A DNA stretch of 64,000 bases from Streptomyces sp. NRRL F-5630 (GCF_000719475.1 NZ_JOGO01000021.1:24418-88417); one strand, 5' to 3'. Shown: positions 17,012-25,474, numbered from the stretch's first letter. Notes: a model not told the origin generated them from the letters alone. Program-made: numbers and translations.

Positions 17012-17452
17012 ATGCAGAATCCCAAGCGGTCCAGCCGCGCCCGTGCCGCCCGCCGCCAGCTCGCCGAGCCGCCGGCCCCGGAGGGCGTCGAACCCGTCGA
17101 GGACGAGGAGTTCGACGCGTACGACACCTTCGAGATCTACCGGGTCGTGTGCCCGGACTGCGCCCAGCCCATCGCGCTGCTCGCGGACGAGGACGTCCTG
17201 CCCGAGCACGCGCTGTGCGCCTCGCCGTGGGACCCCTTCGGGCTCACCGTCTGCGCCGGTACGGGACGCGCCGCCGCCAGTGCCCGTCCGGCCGACGAGG
17301 GCGGCGCCGAGGAGCAGGAGATCGGCGTGCTCCTGACGCTCCCGCAGGGCCTGGACTGGCGCACCCAGCCCTTCTCGCACGTCGGCGGCCCCGGCTCACG
17401 CCCCATCAAGGCGCCCCGCCGCCCGCTGAGCACGTACCACCGGGCCGCCTGA
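17012..17452 (+). CDS. Conserved hypothetical protein with CxxC pair
   Basis: I do not recognise a named family. The 146-residue protein begins with a basic stretch (MQNPKRSSRARAARRQ), then an acidic linker and the core FDAYDTFEIYRVVCPDCAQPIALLADEDVLPEHALCASPWDPFGLTVC. The CPDC pair plus two later cysteines could bind zinc, as in small zinc-ribbon proteins. No signal peptide. ATG 17012 has GAGGGGGAG upstream; an in-frame upstream start at 16952 is poorer. Its regulation is unknown, but it is divergent from the Lrp gene across 262 bp. It is followed by a strong hairpin. Confidence 0.75.
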   Translation: MQNPKRSSRARAARRQLAEPPAPEGVEPVEDEEFDAYDTFEIYRVVCPDCAQPIALLADEDVLPEHALCASPWDPFGLTVCAGTGRAAASARPADEGGAEEQEIGVLLTLPQGLDWRTQPFSHVGGPGSRPIKAPRRPLSTYHRAA

Positions 17453-17522
17453 GCCCTCCTCACCTCGCACCGCCGCACCCCCGCTCCAGGACCCCGGCGC
17501 CGCACCGCCGGACGGGATGTCC

Positions 17523-17554
17523 TGCCCGGGGCACCCCGTGGGGTGCCCCGGGCA
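17523..17554. terminator. Hairpin terminator
   Basis: Perfect 15-bp arms at 17523-17537 and 17540-17554 with a minimal loop lie 71 bp after the preceding gene. No T-run, as is common in Streptomyces. Confidence 0.65.
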
Positions 17555-17620
17555 CGGCCGGAACACATGCGCGAACCGCTCCTTCGGTGACCGGTCCGCG
17601 CGCCCCGCGTTGGGCCGGGC

Positions 17621-18064
17621 ATGACGTCCCCACACCCGCGCCTGGAGCAGTCCACCGGGCGGCCCCGTCAGCCGGAGGCACCGGCCCACGGCCACGCGCC
17701 GCTCGCCGCGCCGCGTGAGAGCGTGCGGACGAGCGCGCCCGGGCCGACCCGCGCCGATGTCCCGCCGCCCCCGCGCGCGAGCGCGTGGGGGCGTGCCGAG
17801 ACGTCCCCGCCGCACCGTGAGGCTCCGGTTCGGCACGCCACGTACCCGCAGGGCCCTTGGCGGCGCGCCGGCCTCCGGTCCCCGGGGCGGGGCGCCGGGC
17901 CTGGGGACGGCCAGGACCCGCCCCTCTACCGCGCCCTGCTCGCCCGCTGGACGGAGCGCGGCGCGACGCTCCCGCTGCGCGGGGACCCGGAGTGGGAGCG
18001 CCTCGCCGCCCCGCCCGTGCCCTGGTTCAGCGGCCCTCAGGACCGAGCAGGTGGCGGCCGATGA
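17621..18064 (+). CDS. Hypothetical protein, doubtful
   Basis: This 147-residue frame is unrecognised. Its first two thirds are Pro/Arg/Gly-rich and disordered, but the segment [35 protein letters not shown] looks like genuine coding sequence, with C or G at nearly every third position. The last dozen codons overlap, in antisense, the 3' end of an acyl-CoA dehydrogenase remnant, where the third-position bias is lost. The original stop may therefore have been altered at the rearrangement. The ribosome binding site is weak (GGGCCGGG). It could be a real small gene with a changed tail, or a chance frame. Confidence 0.4.
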   Translation: MTSPHPRLEQSTGRPRQPEAPAHGHAPLAAPRESVRTSAPGPTRADVPPPPRASAWGRAETSPPHREAPVRHATYPQGPWRRAGLRSPGRGAGPGDGQDPPLYRALLARWTERGATLPLRGDPEWERLAAPPVPWFSGPQDRAGGGR

Positions 18065-18161
18065 CCATGCGCTGCACCTGGTTGGTGCCCTCGACGATCT
18101 GGAGCACCTTCGCCTCGCGCAGGTAGCGCTCGACGGGGAAGTCGCTCGTGCGGCCGTACGG
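18027..18161 (-). pseudogene. 3' remnant of an acyl-CoA dehydrogenase gene
   Basis: Read on the minus strand from about 18161 to the TGA at 18029-18027, the translation ends [21 protein letters not shown] followed by [19 protein letters not shown]. This is the highly conserved C-terminus of short-chain acyl-CoA dehydrogenases (FAD enzymes of fatty-acid and amino-acid oxidation). The remaining 330 or so residues expected for the family are absent: to the right the frame changes abruptly to a palindromic terminator and then the C39-like peptidase gene. No start codon or ribosome binding site precedes the fragment. It is a decayed stub left by a deletion or replacement with its breakpoint near 18160. 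Confidence 0.85.
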
Positions 18162-18182
18162 GCGCGGGCGGTTCGGGCGCGT

Positions 18183-18227
18183 GCGGGGTGAGGCGCGCCC
18201 GGAACCGCCGGGCGCGCCTCACCCCGC
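18183..18227. terminator. Strong terminator after the C39-like peptidase gene
   Basis: Perfect 20-bp arms at 18183-18202 and 18208-18227 with loop AACCG lie 34 bp beyond the stop of the minus-strand peptidase gene and 20 bp before the dehydrogenase remnant. Confidence 0.8.
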
Positions 18228-18260
18228 GCCGCGCGTGCGGGCGCGCCCGCCGGGGGCGGC

Positions 18261-19625
18261 TCAGCGCACCCCCACCGCCGCGAGCGCCCTGCGCTGGCGC
18301 GGGCTCGGCTCGGCGGGGAAGTACAGGTAGCAGACGCCCCCCGTGCCGCTCGCGTCGGCTCCCGAGGCGGTCTTGCGCTTGGTGCGCAACCAGATCGTCT
18401 CCCACTCGGCTCGTCGGTAGACGCGGCGCACGGCGGGGTCGTCCGGGGAGGCGGGGTCGTTGGCGATGACGTCGCCCTCGGCGGTGAAGCCGATGACCGT
18501 CATGAGGTGGCCCGCCGTGCCGTACCCGGCACCGGTCAGCTCGGTCTTCAGGAAGGACTGCGAGGTGATGACCGGGATGCCCGCGCGGATGAGGGTCTCG
18601 ATGTCGGTGAGCGAGCCGAGGCGGGTCACGACGCCCTGGAGATCGGGGTACGTCGCGGCGTAGGCGGCGTTGAAGGGCCAGTTGCCGCAGCCGTCGTACT
18701 GGTAGTCGAAGGTGTACCTGGCCGCGTGGCAGACCTGGGGGTCGGCGTAGGAGGGGTCGACCCAGGCGAGTTGCGCGGCGCTCGGCTCGCGGCCCCAGTA
18801 CTCGATGATCATCTGCGAGGAGGTGGGGCTGCACCACGCCTCGCCGCCGTTGTCGTACTGCGGGTACTGCCCGGAATGGATCTCCTGGGAGTAGCGCGGC
18901 ACGGGGAGTTCGGCGACGAGGCCGGGCGTCGAGGCGGGCACGGTGTAGCGGTCCGGCACGTCGGAGCCCATCGCGCCGAGCCGCCATACGGTGGGCGCGC
19001 GCCGGGTGCCGGGGCGGCGGTAGAGGCTCAGGCGCAGGCGGTACGAGGCGAGGCGGAGCCCGGAGGCGGCGTCGTCGATGGCGAAGGTGTCGGTCCACAC
19101 GCTGCTGCGGCCGTCGCCCTGGTCGTCGACGGAGGTGCGGCGGATGTCCCGCTCCGGGTCGTCGCCGGCGGTCCAGCGGCCCATGACGTACCAGGGGGTC
19201 TCGGCGCCGTCCGAGTACGTGCCCGAGAGCTCCACCTCGATCCAGGTCCCGGTGGGGGTGTGGGCGTTCCAGGAGGCGATGACCTCGGTCGCGGGGACCG
19301 TGAGGCGGTGGCGCGGCGAGGTCCAGCGCGCGTACTCGTAGCGCGTCGTGGTCCCGAGGTGCGGGTCGGCGTAGTCGCGCTCCCCGACGGCGCGGGCGAG
19401 GGTGAGGCCGGGGCGGCGGCCGGCGAGGACGCGGACGCCCTCGGCGCGGCCGGAGCGCCAGTCGGCGGCGCTCGTGAAGCCGTGGTACTCGGCCGTCCGC
19501 GGCGGGGCGGCGTGGGGGCCGGTGGTGGGGCGGGGTGCCGCGAGAGCGGGCCCGGAGGCGGCGACGCCCGCCGCGACGGCGACGGCGGCGGTGAGGACGG
19601 TGCGACGGGATGTGGAGCCGGTCAT
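18261..19625 (-). CDS. Secreted C39-like (peptidase_C39_2) protein with Tat signal
   Basis: This 454-residue protein begins MTGSTSRRTVLTAAVAVAAGVAASGPALAAP, a twin-arginine signal peptide with cleavage expected near residue 30, so it is exported folded. Residues about 45-235 form a beta-rich region. The C-terminal part (about 240-450) is a papain-like C39 fold: catalytic Cys in GGEAWCSPTSSQMIIEYWG, His in AGHLMTVIGFTAEGDVIANDPAS, with the downstream Asn/Asp. It may cleave peptides or have lost activity and act as a binding domain; the substrate is unknown. ATG start. It sits beside a gene remnant, so this spot is variable between strains. Confidence 0.88.
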   Translation of the reverse strand: MTGSTSRRTVLTAAVAVAAGVAASGPALAAPRPTTGPHAAPPRTAEYHGFTSAADWRSGRAEGVRVLAGRRPGLTLARAVGERDYADPHLGTTTRYEYARWTSPRHRLTVPATEVIASWNAHTPTGTWIEVELSGTYSDGAETPWYVMGRWTAGDDPERDIRRTSVDDQGDGRSSVWTDTFAIDDAASGLRLASYRLRLSLYRRPGTRRAPTVWRLGAMGSDVPDRYTVPASTPGLVAELPVPRYSQEIHSGQYPQYDNGGEAWCSPTSSQMIIEYWGREPSAAQLAWVDPSYADPQVCHAARYTFDYQYDGCGNWPFNAAYAATYPDLQGVVTRLGSLTDIETLIRAGIPVITSQSFLKTELTGAGYGTAGHLMTVIGFTAEGDVIANDPASPDDPAVRRVYRRAEWETIWLRTKRKTASGADASGTGGVCYLYFPAEPSPRQRRALAAVGVR

Positions 19626-19790
19626 GGGCGGGGGTCCCCCCTCTGTGTGGGTCCATCTCGGTCGGCGGTGCGGCCCCGCCGTACGGGCGCGGTGCTGGGG
19701 AGAGCCCGGACGGACAGGTGCGCGTCCGGGCCACTATCGCCCCCGGGGCCCTCAGGGACCAGCTTTTCCGGGTCGGGGGCGGGCACCAAT

Positions 19791-19806
19791 ATTGGCCTGG
19801 ACCTCT
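19791..19806. promoter_or_regulatory. Weak DasR (dre)-like site in a 314-bp gap
   Basis: ATTGGCCTGGACCTCT matches 12 of 16 positions of the dre consensus as I recall it (A-S-TGGTCTAGACCA-S-T). It overlaps the perfect 10-bp palindrome CCAATATTGG at 19786-19795. It lies 166 bp upstream of the C39-like peptidase start and 134 bp upstream of the kinase start. The rest of 19626-19939 shows only TAGGCT at 19927-19932, a possible leaderless -10 seven bases before the kinase GTG. Confidence 0.25.
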
Positions 19807-19939
19807 GAGAGGTACGGGACTGCTCCGAGCGGCGGAACGGACGGGCCGCGCGGGGGCGGCGGGCGGTGGTGCGCGAGGGGCACGAGGTGCGGGGCGGGCC
19901 CGTGCGCTCCCGGCGCACGCTCCCCGTAGGCTTGCCGCC

Positions 19940-20563
19940 GTGAACGCCCAGGACGAGACGGCTGAGCCCCCCGGCCCCCCGCCCCCGGCCGTCGGCGACG
20001 CCGTCGGCGCGGCCGTGCTCGCGGAGCGCCTGCGTGGCCTCGCTCCCTCCTGCGGCCCGGTGCGGCTCGTCGGGATCGACGGGCATGCGGGCTCGGGCAA
20101 GTCGACGCTCGCGCGCGCGCTCGCCGCGGCCCTCGGCGGGGCGCCCGTGCTTCACCTGGACGACTTCGCCTCGCACGAGCGCTTCTTCGGCTGGACGGAG
20201 TGCTTCGCCGCGCACGTGCTCGCGCCGTTCGCGCGCGGGGAGCCCGCCGTCTTCCGGCCGTACGACTGGGACGCGCGCCGCCCGGGGCGCACCCGCACCG
20301 TCGCGGCGGCCCCCGTCGTGCTCGTCGAGGGCGTTGGGGTGGGGCGCCGGGCGCTGCGGCCGTCGCTCTCGCTGCTGTGGTGGATGGATCTGGCCGGTGA
20401 GGCCGCCTGGGAACGCGGGCGCGAAAGGGACGGCTCCGGCCTCGCGGACTTCTGGGACGACTGGGAACGGGCCGAGGCCGCGCACTTCCGCGCCGATCCC
20501 TCCCGCCCCTTCGCGGACGCCCTGGTACGGCAGTGCGGCGAGGGGTACGTGCTGCGCGAGTGA
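19940..20563 (+). CDS. Uridine kinase-like P-loop protein
   Basis: This 207-residue protein has an intact Walker A, GIDGHAGSGKST (about residues 50-61), followed by LHLDDFASHERFFGW with the Asp-Asp pair and FRPYDWDARRPGRT, features of the uridine kinase/phosphoribulokinase-type P-loop kinases. VVLVEGVGVG is the second strand with its acidic residue. The phosphate acceptor is unknown; a nucleoside or small sugar is the best guess. The GTG start has no clear ribosome binding site but has TAGGCT seven bases upstream, suggesting leaderless transcription. No functional partner is adjacent. Confidence 0.8.
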   Translation: MNAQDETAEPPGPPPPAVGDAVGAAVLAERLRGLAPSCGPVRLVGIDGHAGSGKSTLARALAAALGGAPVLHLDDFASHERFFGWTECFAAHVLAPFARGEPAVFRPYDWDARRPGRTRTVAAAPVVLVEGVGVGRRALRPSLSLLWWMDLAGEAAWERGRERDGSGLADFWDDWERAEAAHFRADPSRPFADALVRQCGEGYVLRE

Positions 20564-20668
20564 GCCGGGACGGAGCGGGCGGCCCGCTCCGCGGTGACGG
20601 AGCGTCAACCTCCGCCGACGAAGCGGAAAGGAGCCGAAAAGAGGCCCCCGCGACTTCCCCGAAGCGTC

Positions 20669-20773
20669 TTGACCCGGGGCCCGCCTCGGTCTTACGTTCA
20701 CGAGGTGCGGCCTGCGGGCCGCACCTCCGACACGAAGCCCCCGGTTGTTCCCCCGTGACCGGGGGCTTCGTTC
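20669..20773 (+). ncRNA. Candidate small RNA or attenuated leader with own promoter
   Basis: TTGACC (20669-20674), 18 bp, TACGTT (20693-20698) is a good vegetative promoter. Immediately after it come two hairpins: perfect 10-bp arms at 20703-20712 and 20717-20726 with loop TGCG, and 13-bp arms at 20733-20745 and 20758-20770 followed by TTCT. The product would be about 70 nt. No reading frame with a start codon fits. Alternatives are a terminator pair for the kinase gene or an attenuator for the AAA+ gene at 21066. The remainder of the 20564-21065 gap holds TTGACG at 20802-20807 and TACGAT at 20933-20938, possible promoter parts for that gene. Confidence 0.45.
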
Positions 20774-21065
20774 TGTCCCGCACCCCCCACTTTCACCCTA
20801 CTTGACGCATTCGCACTCTCACGGTGGGTGATCATGCGTGGACGCCTCCGCGTGCGCCCCGTGCGCCCGGCGCTGCCTCCGCGGTGCCCGCGACACCCTT
20901 CGGCGGGGCACGTCTTCGCAGGTACGATGCCGCAGTGCGGCCCGTCCCCTGGCGGGCGGCATCCGCACGGGGGAGCAAGAGCCGCTCGCGGCGCGGCGGT
21001 TCGGCCGCGCGGCCGACGACGGGTCCGGCGGCAGGGCCACGGGGGCAGGGTTTGTGGGGGACGTG

Positions 21066-22958
21066 ATGGACTTCGGCACGCACGGCGCACCGGGCCCGGC
21101 CGATCTCGCCTGGTTGCGCGGCGTCGACGCCTACACGATGGGCGCGTACCCGCAGGCGGAGGAGGAGTTCCGCACGGCGGTGCGCCTCGATCCGGGTATG
21201 GCGGACGGCTGGCTCGGCCTGCACGCGCTGCGCATCGACACTCCGGCCGCGCTGCTGCGCATGTTCCAGCACCGCGACCGTTTCGGCGAGCAGCGGGCCC
21301 GGCACCGCAGACCGCTCAACTCCTGGTACTGGCTGGGCTGGTGGGTGCAGCCGGTGCTGGAGACGACGCGCGACCTGCTGCTCGCCCACGCCTCGCACTG
21401 GCTCGACGGGCGCCATGTCCCCGACCTCGACCGGGCGCTCGGCGCGCTCCCGCCCTCGGAGAGCGACCGGCAGGTGCGCTTCCTGCACGCGTGCCGCGCC
21501 TACCTCGTCAAGGACTGGGAGCAACTGGCCCGGCACACAGACCCCTTGCTCGACGATCCGCTCCTCGGCATCGAGGCCGGACTCTTCGGCGGGATGGCGC
21601 GGGTCCGCCTGGAGATGTACGGGCAGGCGGAGCCGCTGCTCTCGGCGGCGCTCATGCGCTGCCGCAGCGAGCAGCCGCAGCGCAAGGAGCTGCGGTACTG
21701 GCTGGCGCGGGCCCGCGAGGGCAGCGGGCGCAGCGCGGCGGCGCTGCCGCTGTACCGGGCGGTGCACCGGGTCGACGCGGGTTTCATGGACACGGCGGCG
21801 CGGCTCGCGGCGATCTCCGAGGGCGACGGCTACCAGGACCTCGCCTCCCCCCTCGACTACGCGGCCGTGAGCCTCGGCGGCGGGGGCCAGGACACGGCGG
21901 CGGCGCGGGACGGCGGCGAGCCGCTCTTCGGCCCGGACCCGGCCGCGGCCGAGCCGCCGCACCTGGGCGGGGAGCCTCCGGCGGGCGGGCCCGCCGACGA
22001 CGTACGCGAGAAGGCCGTCCTGCCCGCGCAGCCGGGACCGCAGCGGATGCCGACCGGTCCGGCCGATCCCGCGCTCCTGGAGGCGGCGCTCGCCGAGCTG
22101 GAGCAGATGGTCGGCCTGGACCCGGTCAAGCGTCAGGTCCGGGCGCTGTCGGCGCAGTTGAACATGGCGCGGCTGCGCGCGGAGCAGGGCCTGCCGGTGC
22201 AGCCGCCGAAGCGGCACTTCATCTTCTCGGGCCCCTCGGGCACGGGGAAGACGACGGTCGCGCGCATCCTGGGGCGGGTCTTCTACGCGCTGGGACTGCT
22301 CGGCGGGGACCATCTCGTGGAGGCGCAGCGCTCGGACCTCGTGGGCGAGTACCTGGGGCAGACGGCGGTCAAGGCGAACGAGCTGATCGACTCCGCGCTC
22401 GGCGGGGTGCTCTTCGTCGACGAGGCGTACAGCCTCTCCAACTCCGGGTACGGGCGCGGGGACGCGTACGGGGACGAGGCCCTCCAGGTGCTCCTCAAGC
22501 GCGCGGAGGACAACCGCGGACACCTCGTGGTGATCCTCGCGGGCTACCCGGAGGGCATGGACCGGCTCCTCGCCGCCAACCCCGGCCTCGGCTCGCGCTT
22601 CACGAGCCGCGTCGACTTCCCCTCGTACCGCCCGGCGGAGCTGACCCGCATCGGGGAGGTGCTCGCGCACGCCAACGGGGACCACTGGGACGAGGAGGCG
22701 CGCGAGGAGCTGGCGTCGATCGCGGGGCACGTCGTCGAGGAGGGCTGGATCGACGAGCTGGGCAACGGCCGCTTCCTGCGCACGCTCTACGAGAAGTCCT
22801 GCGCCTACCGCGACCTGCGCCTGATGGGCTACCCGGACCCGCCGAGCCGCGACGACCTCGCGACGCTGCGCCTGCCGGACCTCATGCAGGCGTACGGGGA
22901 GGTCCTGTCGGGGCGCACCCCGGGGCCGCACGAACCGACGGCCGAGGACGACTTCTGA
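21066..22958 (+). CDS. EccA-like TPR-AAA+ ATPase (CbxX/CfqX type), orphan
   Basis: This 630-residue cytoplasmic protein has an N-terminal alpha-helical TPR-like half (about 1-250: GVDAYTMGAYPQAEEEFRTAVRLDPGMADGWLGLHALR), a Gly/Pro-rich linker, and a C-terminal AAA+ domain. Walker A GPSGTGKT is at 389-396, Walker B LFVDEA at 449-454, and sensor and arginine-finger motifs appear as VVILAGYPEGMDRLLAANPGLGSRF. This architecture is that of EccA, the ATPase of type VII secretion systems, but no ESX substrates, EccC or membrane components lie nearby. ATG 21066 with GGGGG upstream is chosen over frames from 20838 that translate to Arg/Cys-rich text. The partner is unknown. Confidence 0.88.
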   Translation: MDFGTHGAPGPADLAWLRGVDAYTMGAYPQAEEEFRTAVRLDPGMADGWLGLHALRIDTPAALLRMFQHRDRFGEQRARHRRPLNSWYWLGWWVQPVLETTRDLLLAHASHWLDGRHVPDLDRALGALPPSESDRQVRFLHACRAYLVKDWEQLARHTDPLLDDPLLGIEAGLFGGMARVRLEMYGQAEPLLSAALMRCRSEQPQRKELRYWLARAREGSGRSAAALPLYRAVHRVDAGFMDTAARLAAISEGDGYQDLASPLDYAAVSLGGGGQDTAAARDGGEPLFGPDPAAAEPPHLGGEPPAGGPADDVREKAVLPAQPGPQRMPTGPADPALLEAALAELEQMVGLDPVKRQVRALSAQLNMARLRAEQGLPVQPPKRHFIFSGPSGTGKTTVARILGRVFYALGLLGGDHLVEAQRSDLVGEYLGQTAVKANELIDSALGGVLFVDEAYSLSNSGYGRGDAYGDEALQVLLKRAEDNRGHLVVILAGYPEGMDRLLAANPGLGSRFTSRVDFPSYRPAELTRIGEVLAHANGDHWDEEAREELASIAGHVVEEGWIDELGNGRFLRTLYEKSCAYRDLRLMGYPDPPSRDDLATLRLPDLMQAYGEVLSGRTPGPHEPTAEDDF

Positions 22959-22968
22959 GACCGCGGAC

Positions 22969-23013
22969 CCCCGTGTGCCGCCGCCCGGTCGTGCGGGGCG
23001 GCGGCGCACGGGG
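22969..23013. terminator. Bidirectional terminator
   Basis: 18-bp arms at 22969-22986 and 22996-23013 with one G-U pair separate the convergent AAA+ and CNNM genes. Confidence 0.75.
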
Positions 23014-23027
23014 TCGCCGGGCGGTCC

Positions 23028-24152
23028 CTAGCCGGTGAGGGCCTCTTCCCCGGGGCGCGGCTGGACCGTGAGGGGCTCGGCCTTCACGCGGGCGCGCACG
23101 GGGGCGGTTCCCCGCGCGGGCTCGGGGAGACGGTGGGCCGGGTCGGTGACCTCGCCGACGAGGAGTTCGAGGGCGTCCTCCAGCGTGACGAGCCCGAGGA
23201 CGCGGCCGCTCGCGTCGGCGACCTGCGCGAGGTGCGTCGCGGCGCGGCGCATCACGGTGAGGGCGTCGTCGAGCGGCAGCTCCGCGCGCAGCGTGATCAT
23301 GCGGTGCCACAGGCGCTGCGGGACGGCGCGGTCGGGCTCGTCGAGGTCGAGGACGTCCTTGACGTGCAGATACCCCATGAAGACGCCGCCCGCGCCGAGG
23401 ACGGGGAAGCGGCTGTAGCCGGTGGCGACGGTCAGCTCCTCGATGCGGCGCGGGGTGACGGCGGGATCGACGGTGACGAGCTGGCCGCGGTCGAGGAGGA
23501 CGTCGGTGACGGGGCGGGTGCCGAGTTCGAGCGCGTCCTCCAGCCGTTCCTGGGCCTCCGCGTCGAGCAGCCCCGCCTGGCCGGCGTCCTCGACGAGGTG
23601 GCTGAGCTGGTCGCTCGTGAAGACGGCCTCGACCTCGTCCTTCGGCTCGACGCGGAAGGCGCGCAGGACGAGCCGGGCGCACGCGGCGAGGAAGACGGTG
23701 ACGGGGCCGCAGACGCGGGCGAAGGCGATGAGCCCCGGCCCGAACCACAGCGCGGCCTTCTCGGGCGCCGCCATCGCGAGGTTCTTCGGGACCATCTCGC
23801 CGATGACGAGGTGGAGGAAGACGACGAGGAGCAGCGCGATGACGTAACCGAGCGGGTGCACGAGCCCTTCGGGCAGGTGCGCGGCCGTGAAGACGGGCTC
23901 CAGGAGGTGCGCGACGGTCGGCTCGGCGACGGCGCCGAGGGTCAGGGAGCACAGGGTGATCCCGAACTGGGCCGCCGCCATCATCTTCGGCAGGTGTTCG
24001 AGGCCGTGCAGGACCCGGCGGGCGCGCGCGGAGTCCGCCGCGAGGGGCTCGATCTGGCTGCGCCGTACGGAGACGAGGGCGAACTCGGCGCCGACGAAGA
24101 AACCGTTGGCGAGGATCAGCACGGCGGCGAGGAGGAGTTGCAGCACGCTCAT
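23028..24152 (-). CDS. CNNM/CorC-type protein, short form (DUF21 + CBS pair)
   Basis: This 374-residue protein begins with a DUF21 membrane domain (about 1-185, LLLAAVLILANGFFVGAEFALVSVRRSQ and three further spans) followed by two CBS domains that bind adenine nucleotides. Unlike its neighbour it ends shortly after the second CBS (ALELLVGEVTDP) and lacks the C-terminal CorC_HlyC domain. Family members are linked to Mg2+ efflux and, in older annotation, called hemolysins. Its start codon overlaps the stop of the upstream paralogue (ATGA), so the two are translationally coupled and probably form a complex. Confidence 0.9.
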   Translation of the reverse strand: MSVLQLLLAAVLILANGFFVGAEFALVSVRRSQIEPLAADSARARRVLHGLEHLPKMMAAAQFGITLCSLTLGAVAEPTVAHLLEPVFTAAHLPEGLVHPLGYVIALLLVVFLHLVIGEMVPKNLAMAAPEKAALWFGPGLIAFARVCGPVTVFLAACARLVLRAFRVEPKDEVEAVFTSDQLSHLVEDAGQAGLLDAEAQERLEDALELGTRPVTDVLLDRGQLVTVDPAVTPRRIEELTVATGYSRFPVLGAGGVFMGYLHVKDVLDLDEPDRAVPQRLWHRMITLRAELPLDDALTVMRRAATHLAQVADASGRVLGLVTLEDALELLVGEVTDPAHRLPEPARGTAPVRARVKAEPLTVQPRPGEEALTG

Positions 24153-25474
24153 CGGGCCGCCTCCAGGACGGGCGCGGTGCGCACGAGGCGGACGCGCTCG
24201 GCGCGGTAGTGGCCGACCTGGCGCACGTCGAGCCGCCAGCCGGGCAGCTCGGCGCGGTCGCCGGGGGCGGGGATGCGGCCGAGGAGGTCGGCGACGAGGC
24301 CCGCGACGGTCTCGTACGGGCCCTCGGGGACGTCGAGGCCGATCGCGCGGAGCTGGTCGACGCGGATGCCGCCGTCCGCCTCCCAGGCGGGGCGCCCCTC
24401 CTCGGCGGGGAGCGGGGCGAGCTCGGGCAGGTCCTGCCCGTCGTGCTCGTCGCGCACCTCGCCGACGACCTCCTCGATGATGTCCTCCAGGGTGACGACC
24501 CCGGCGGTGCCGCCGTACTCGTCGATGACGACGGCCATGGGCTGCTCGGTGCGCAGCAGGGCGAGCAGCGTGCGCACGGGCATCGTCTCGGGGACGCGCA
24601 GCGGGGTCCGGCTGATGCGGCTGACGGGGGTGCGCAGCCGCTCGTGCGGGGGCACGGCGAGCGCGTCCTTGAGGTGCACGGTGCCGGTGATCTCGTCGAT
24701 GCGCTCGCGGTAGACCGGGAAGCGCGAGAGGCCGGTGGCCCGGGTGAGGTTGACGACGTCCTCCGCGGTGGCGGAGGACTGGAGGGTGCTCAGCCTCACG
24801 CGCGGGGTCATCACCTGCTGGGCGGCGAGGTCCTCCAGCGAGAGGGTGCGCACGAAGAGGTCGGCGGTGTCCTTCTCCAAGGCTCCGGCGAGCGCCGAGT
24901 GGCGGGCGAGGGAGACGAGTTCGCCCGGGGTGCGGGCGGAGGCCATCTCGTCGGCGGGCTCGACGCCGAAGCGCCGTACCAGGGCGTTCGCGGCGGTGTT
25001 CAGGAGCGCGATCACGGGCCGGAGCAGCCGCGCGAAGGCGTACTGCGGCCCGGCGACGAAGCGCGCGACCTGGAGCGGCTTGGCGACGGCCCAGTTCTTC
25101 GGGACCAGTTCGCCGACGACCATCTGCACGGCCGAGGCGAGGAGCATCCCGAGCACGACGCAGACGCCCGGCGCGGCGGCCTCGGGCAGGCCGAGGGCCG
25201 TGAGGGGCTCTTCGAGGAGGTCGGCGAGCGCCGGTTCGGCGAGCATGCCGACGACGAGCGACGTGACGGTGATGCCGAGCTGGGTGCCGGAGAGCTGGAA
25301 GGAGAGTTCCTTCAGGGAGCGGGCGACGGCGCCGGCCCGGCGGTCCCCGGCCTCGGCGGCGCGCTCGGCCTCCGCGCGTTCCACGGTCACGAGCCCGAAC
25401 TCGGCGGCGACGAAGAAGCCGTTGGCGAGAATGAGCAGGAAAGCCGCCCCGAGGAGCAGCAGCGATGTGGTCAT
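24149..25474 (-). CDS. CNNM/CorC-type protein, full-length form
   Basis: This 441-residue paralogue of the downstream gene has a DUF21 membrane domain (LLLLGAAFLLILANGFFVAAEFGLVTVERAEAER, further spans to about 200), a CBS pair (VMTPRVRLSTLQ to AVVIDEYGGTAGVVTLEDIIEEVVGEVRDEHD) and a complete C-terminal CorC_HlyC domain ending in VRLVRT. The likely role is divalent cation (Mg2+/Co2+) homeostasis at the membrane. ATG 25474 is preferred over an upstream in-frame start that adds a short Arg/Gly tail. It is first gene of a two-gene operon; the 234-bp upstream gap should contain the promoter. Confidence 0.9.
   Translation of the reverse strand: MTTSLLLLGAAFLLILANGFFVAAEFGLVTVERAEAERAAEAGDRRAGAVARSLKELSFQLSGTQLGITVTSLVVGMLAEPALADLLEEPLTALGLPEAAAPGVCVVLGMLLASAVQMVVGELVPKNWAVAKPLQVARFVAGPQYAFARLLRPVIALLNTAANALVRRFGVEPADEMASARTPGELVSLARHSALAGALEKDTADLFVRTLSLEDLAAQQVMTPRVRLSTLQSSATAEDVVNLTRATGLSRFPVYRERIDEITGTVHLKDALAVPPHERLRTPVSRISRTPLRVPETMPVRTLLALLRTEQPMAVVIDEYGGTAGVVTLEDIIEEVVGEVRDEHDGQDLPELAPLPAEEGRPAWEADGGIRVDQLRAIGLDVPEGPYETVAGLVADLLGRIPAPGDRAELPGWRLDVRQVGHYRAERVRLVRTAPVLEAAR

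Noticed and set aside
20733..20770. 6C-type RNA at the second hairpin
   Set aside because: The loop has only five consecutive C and the first hairpin has a TGCG loop, so the two C-rich loops of 6C RNA are missing.
20838..21065. N-terminal extension of the EccA-like protein
   Set aside because: Cys/Arg-rich and not family-like; the ATG at 21066 has a good ribosome binding site.
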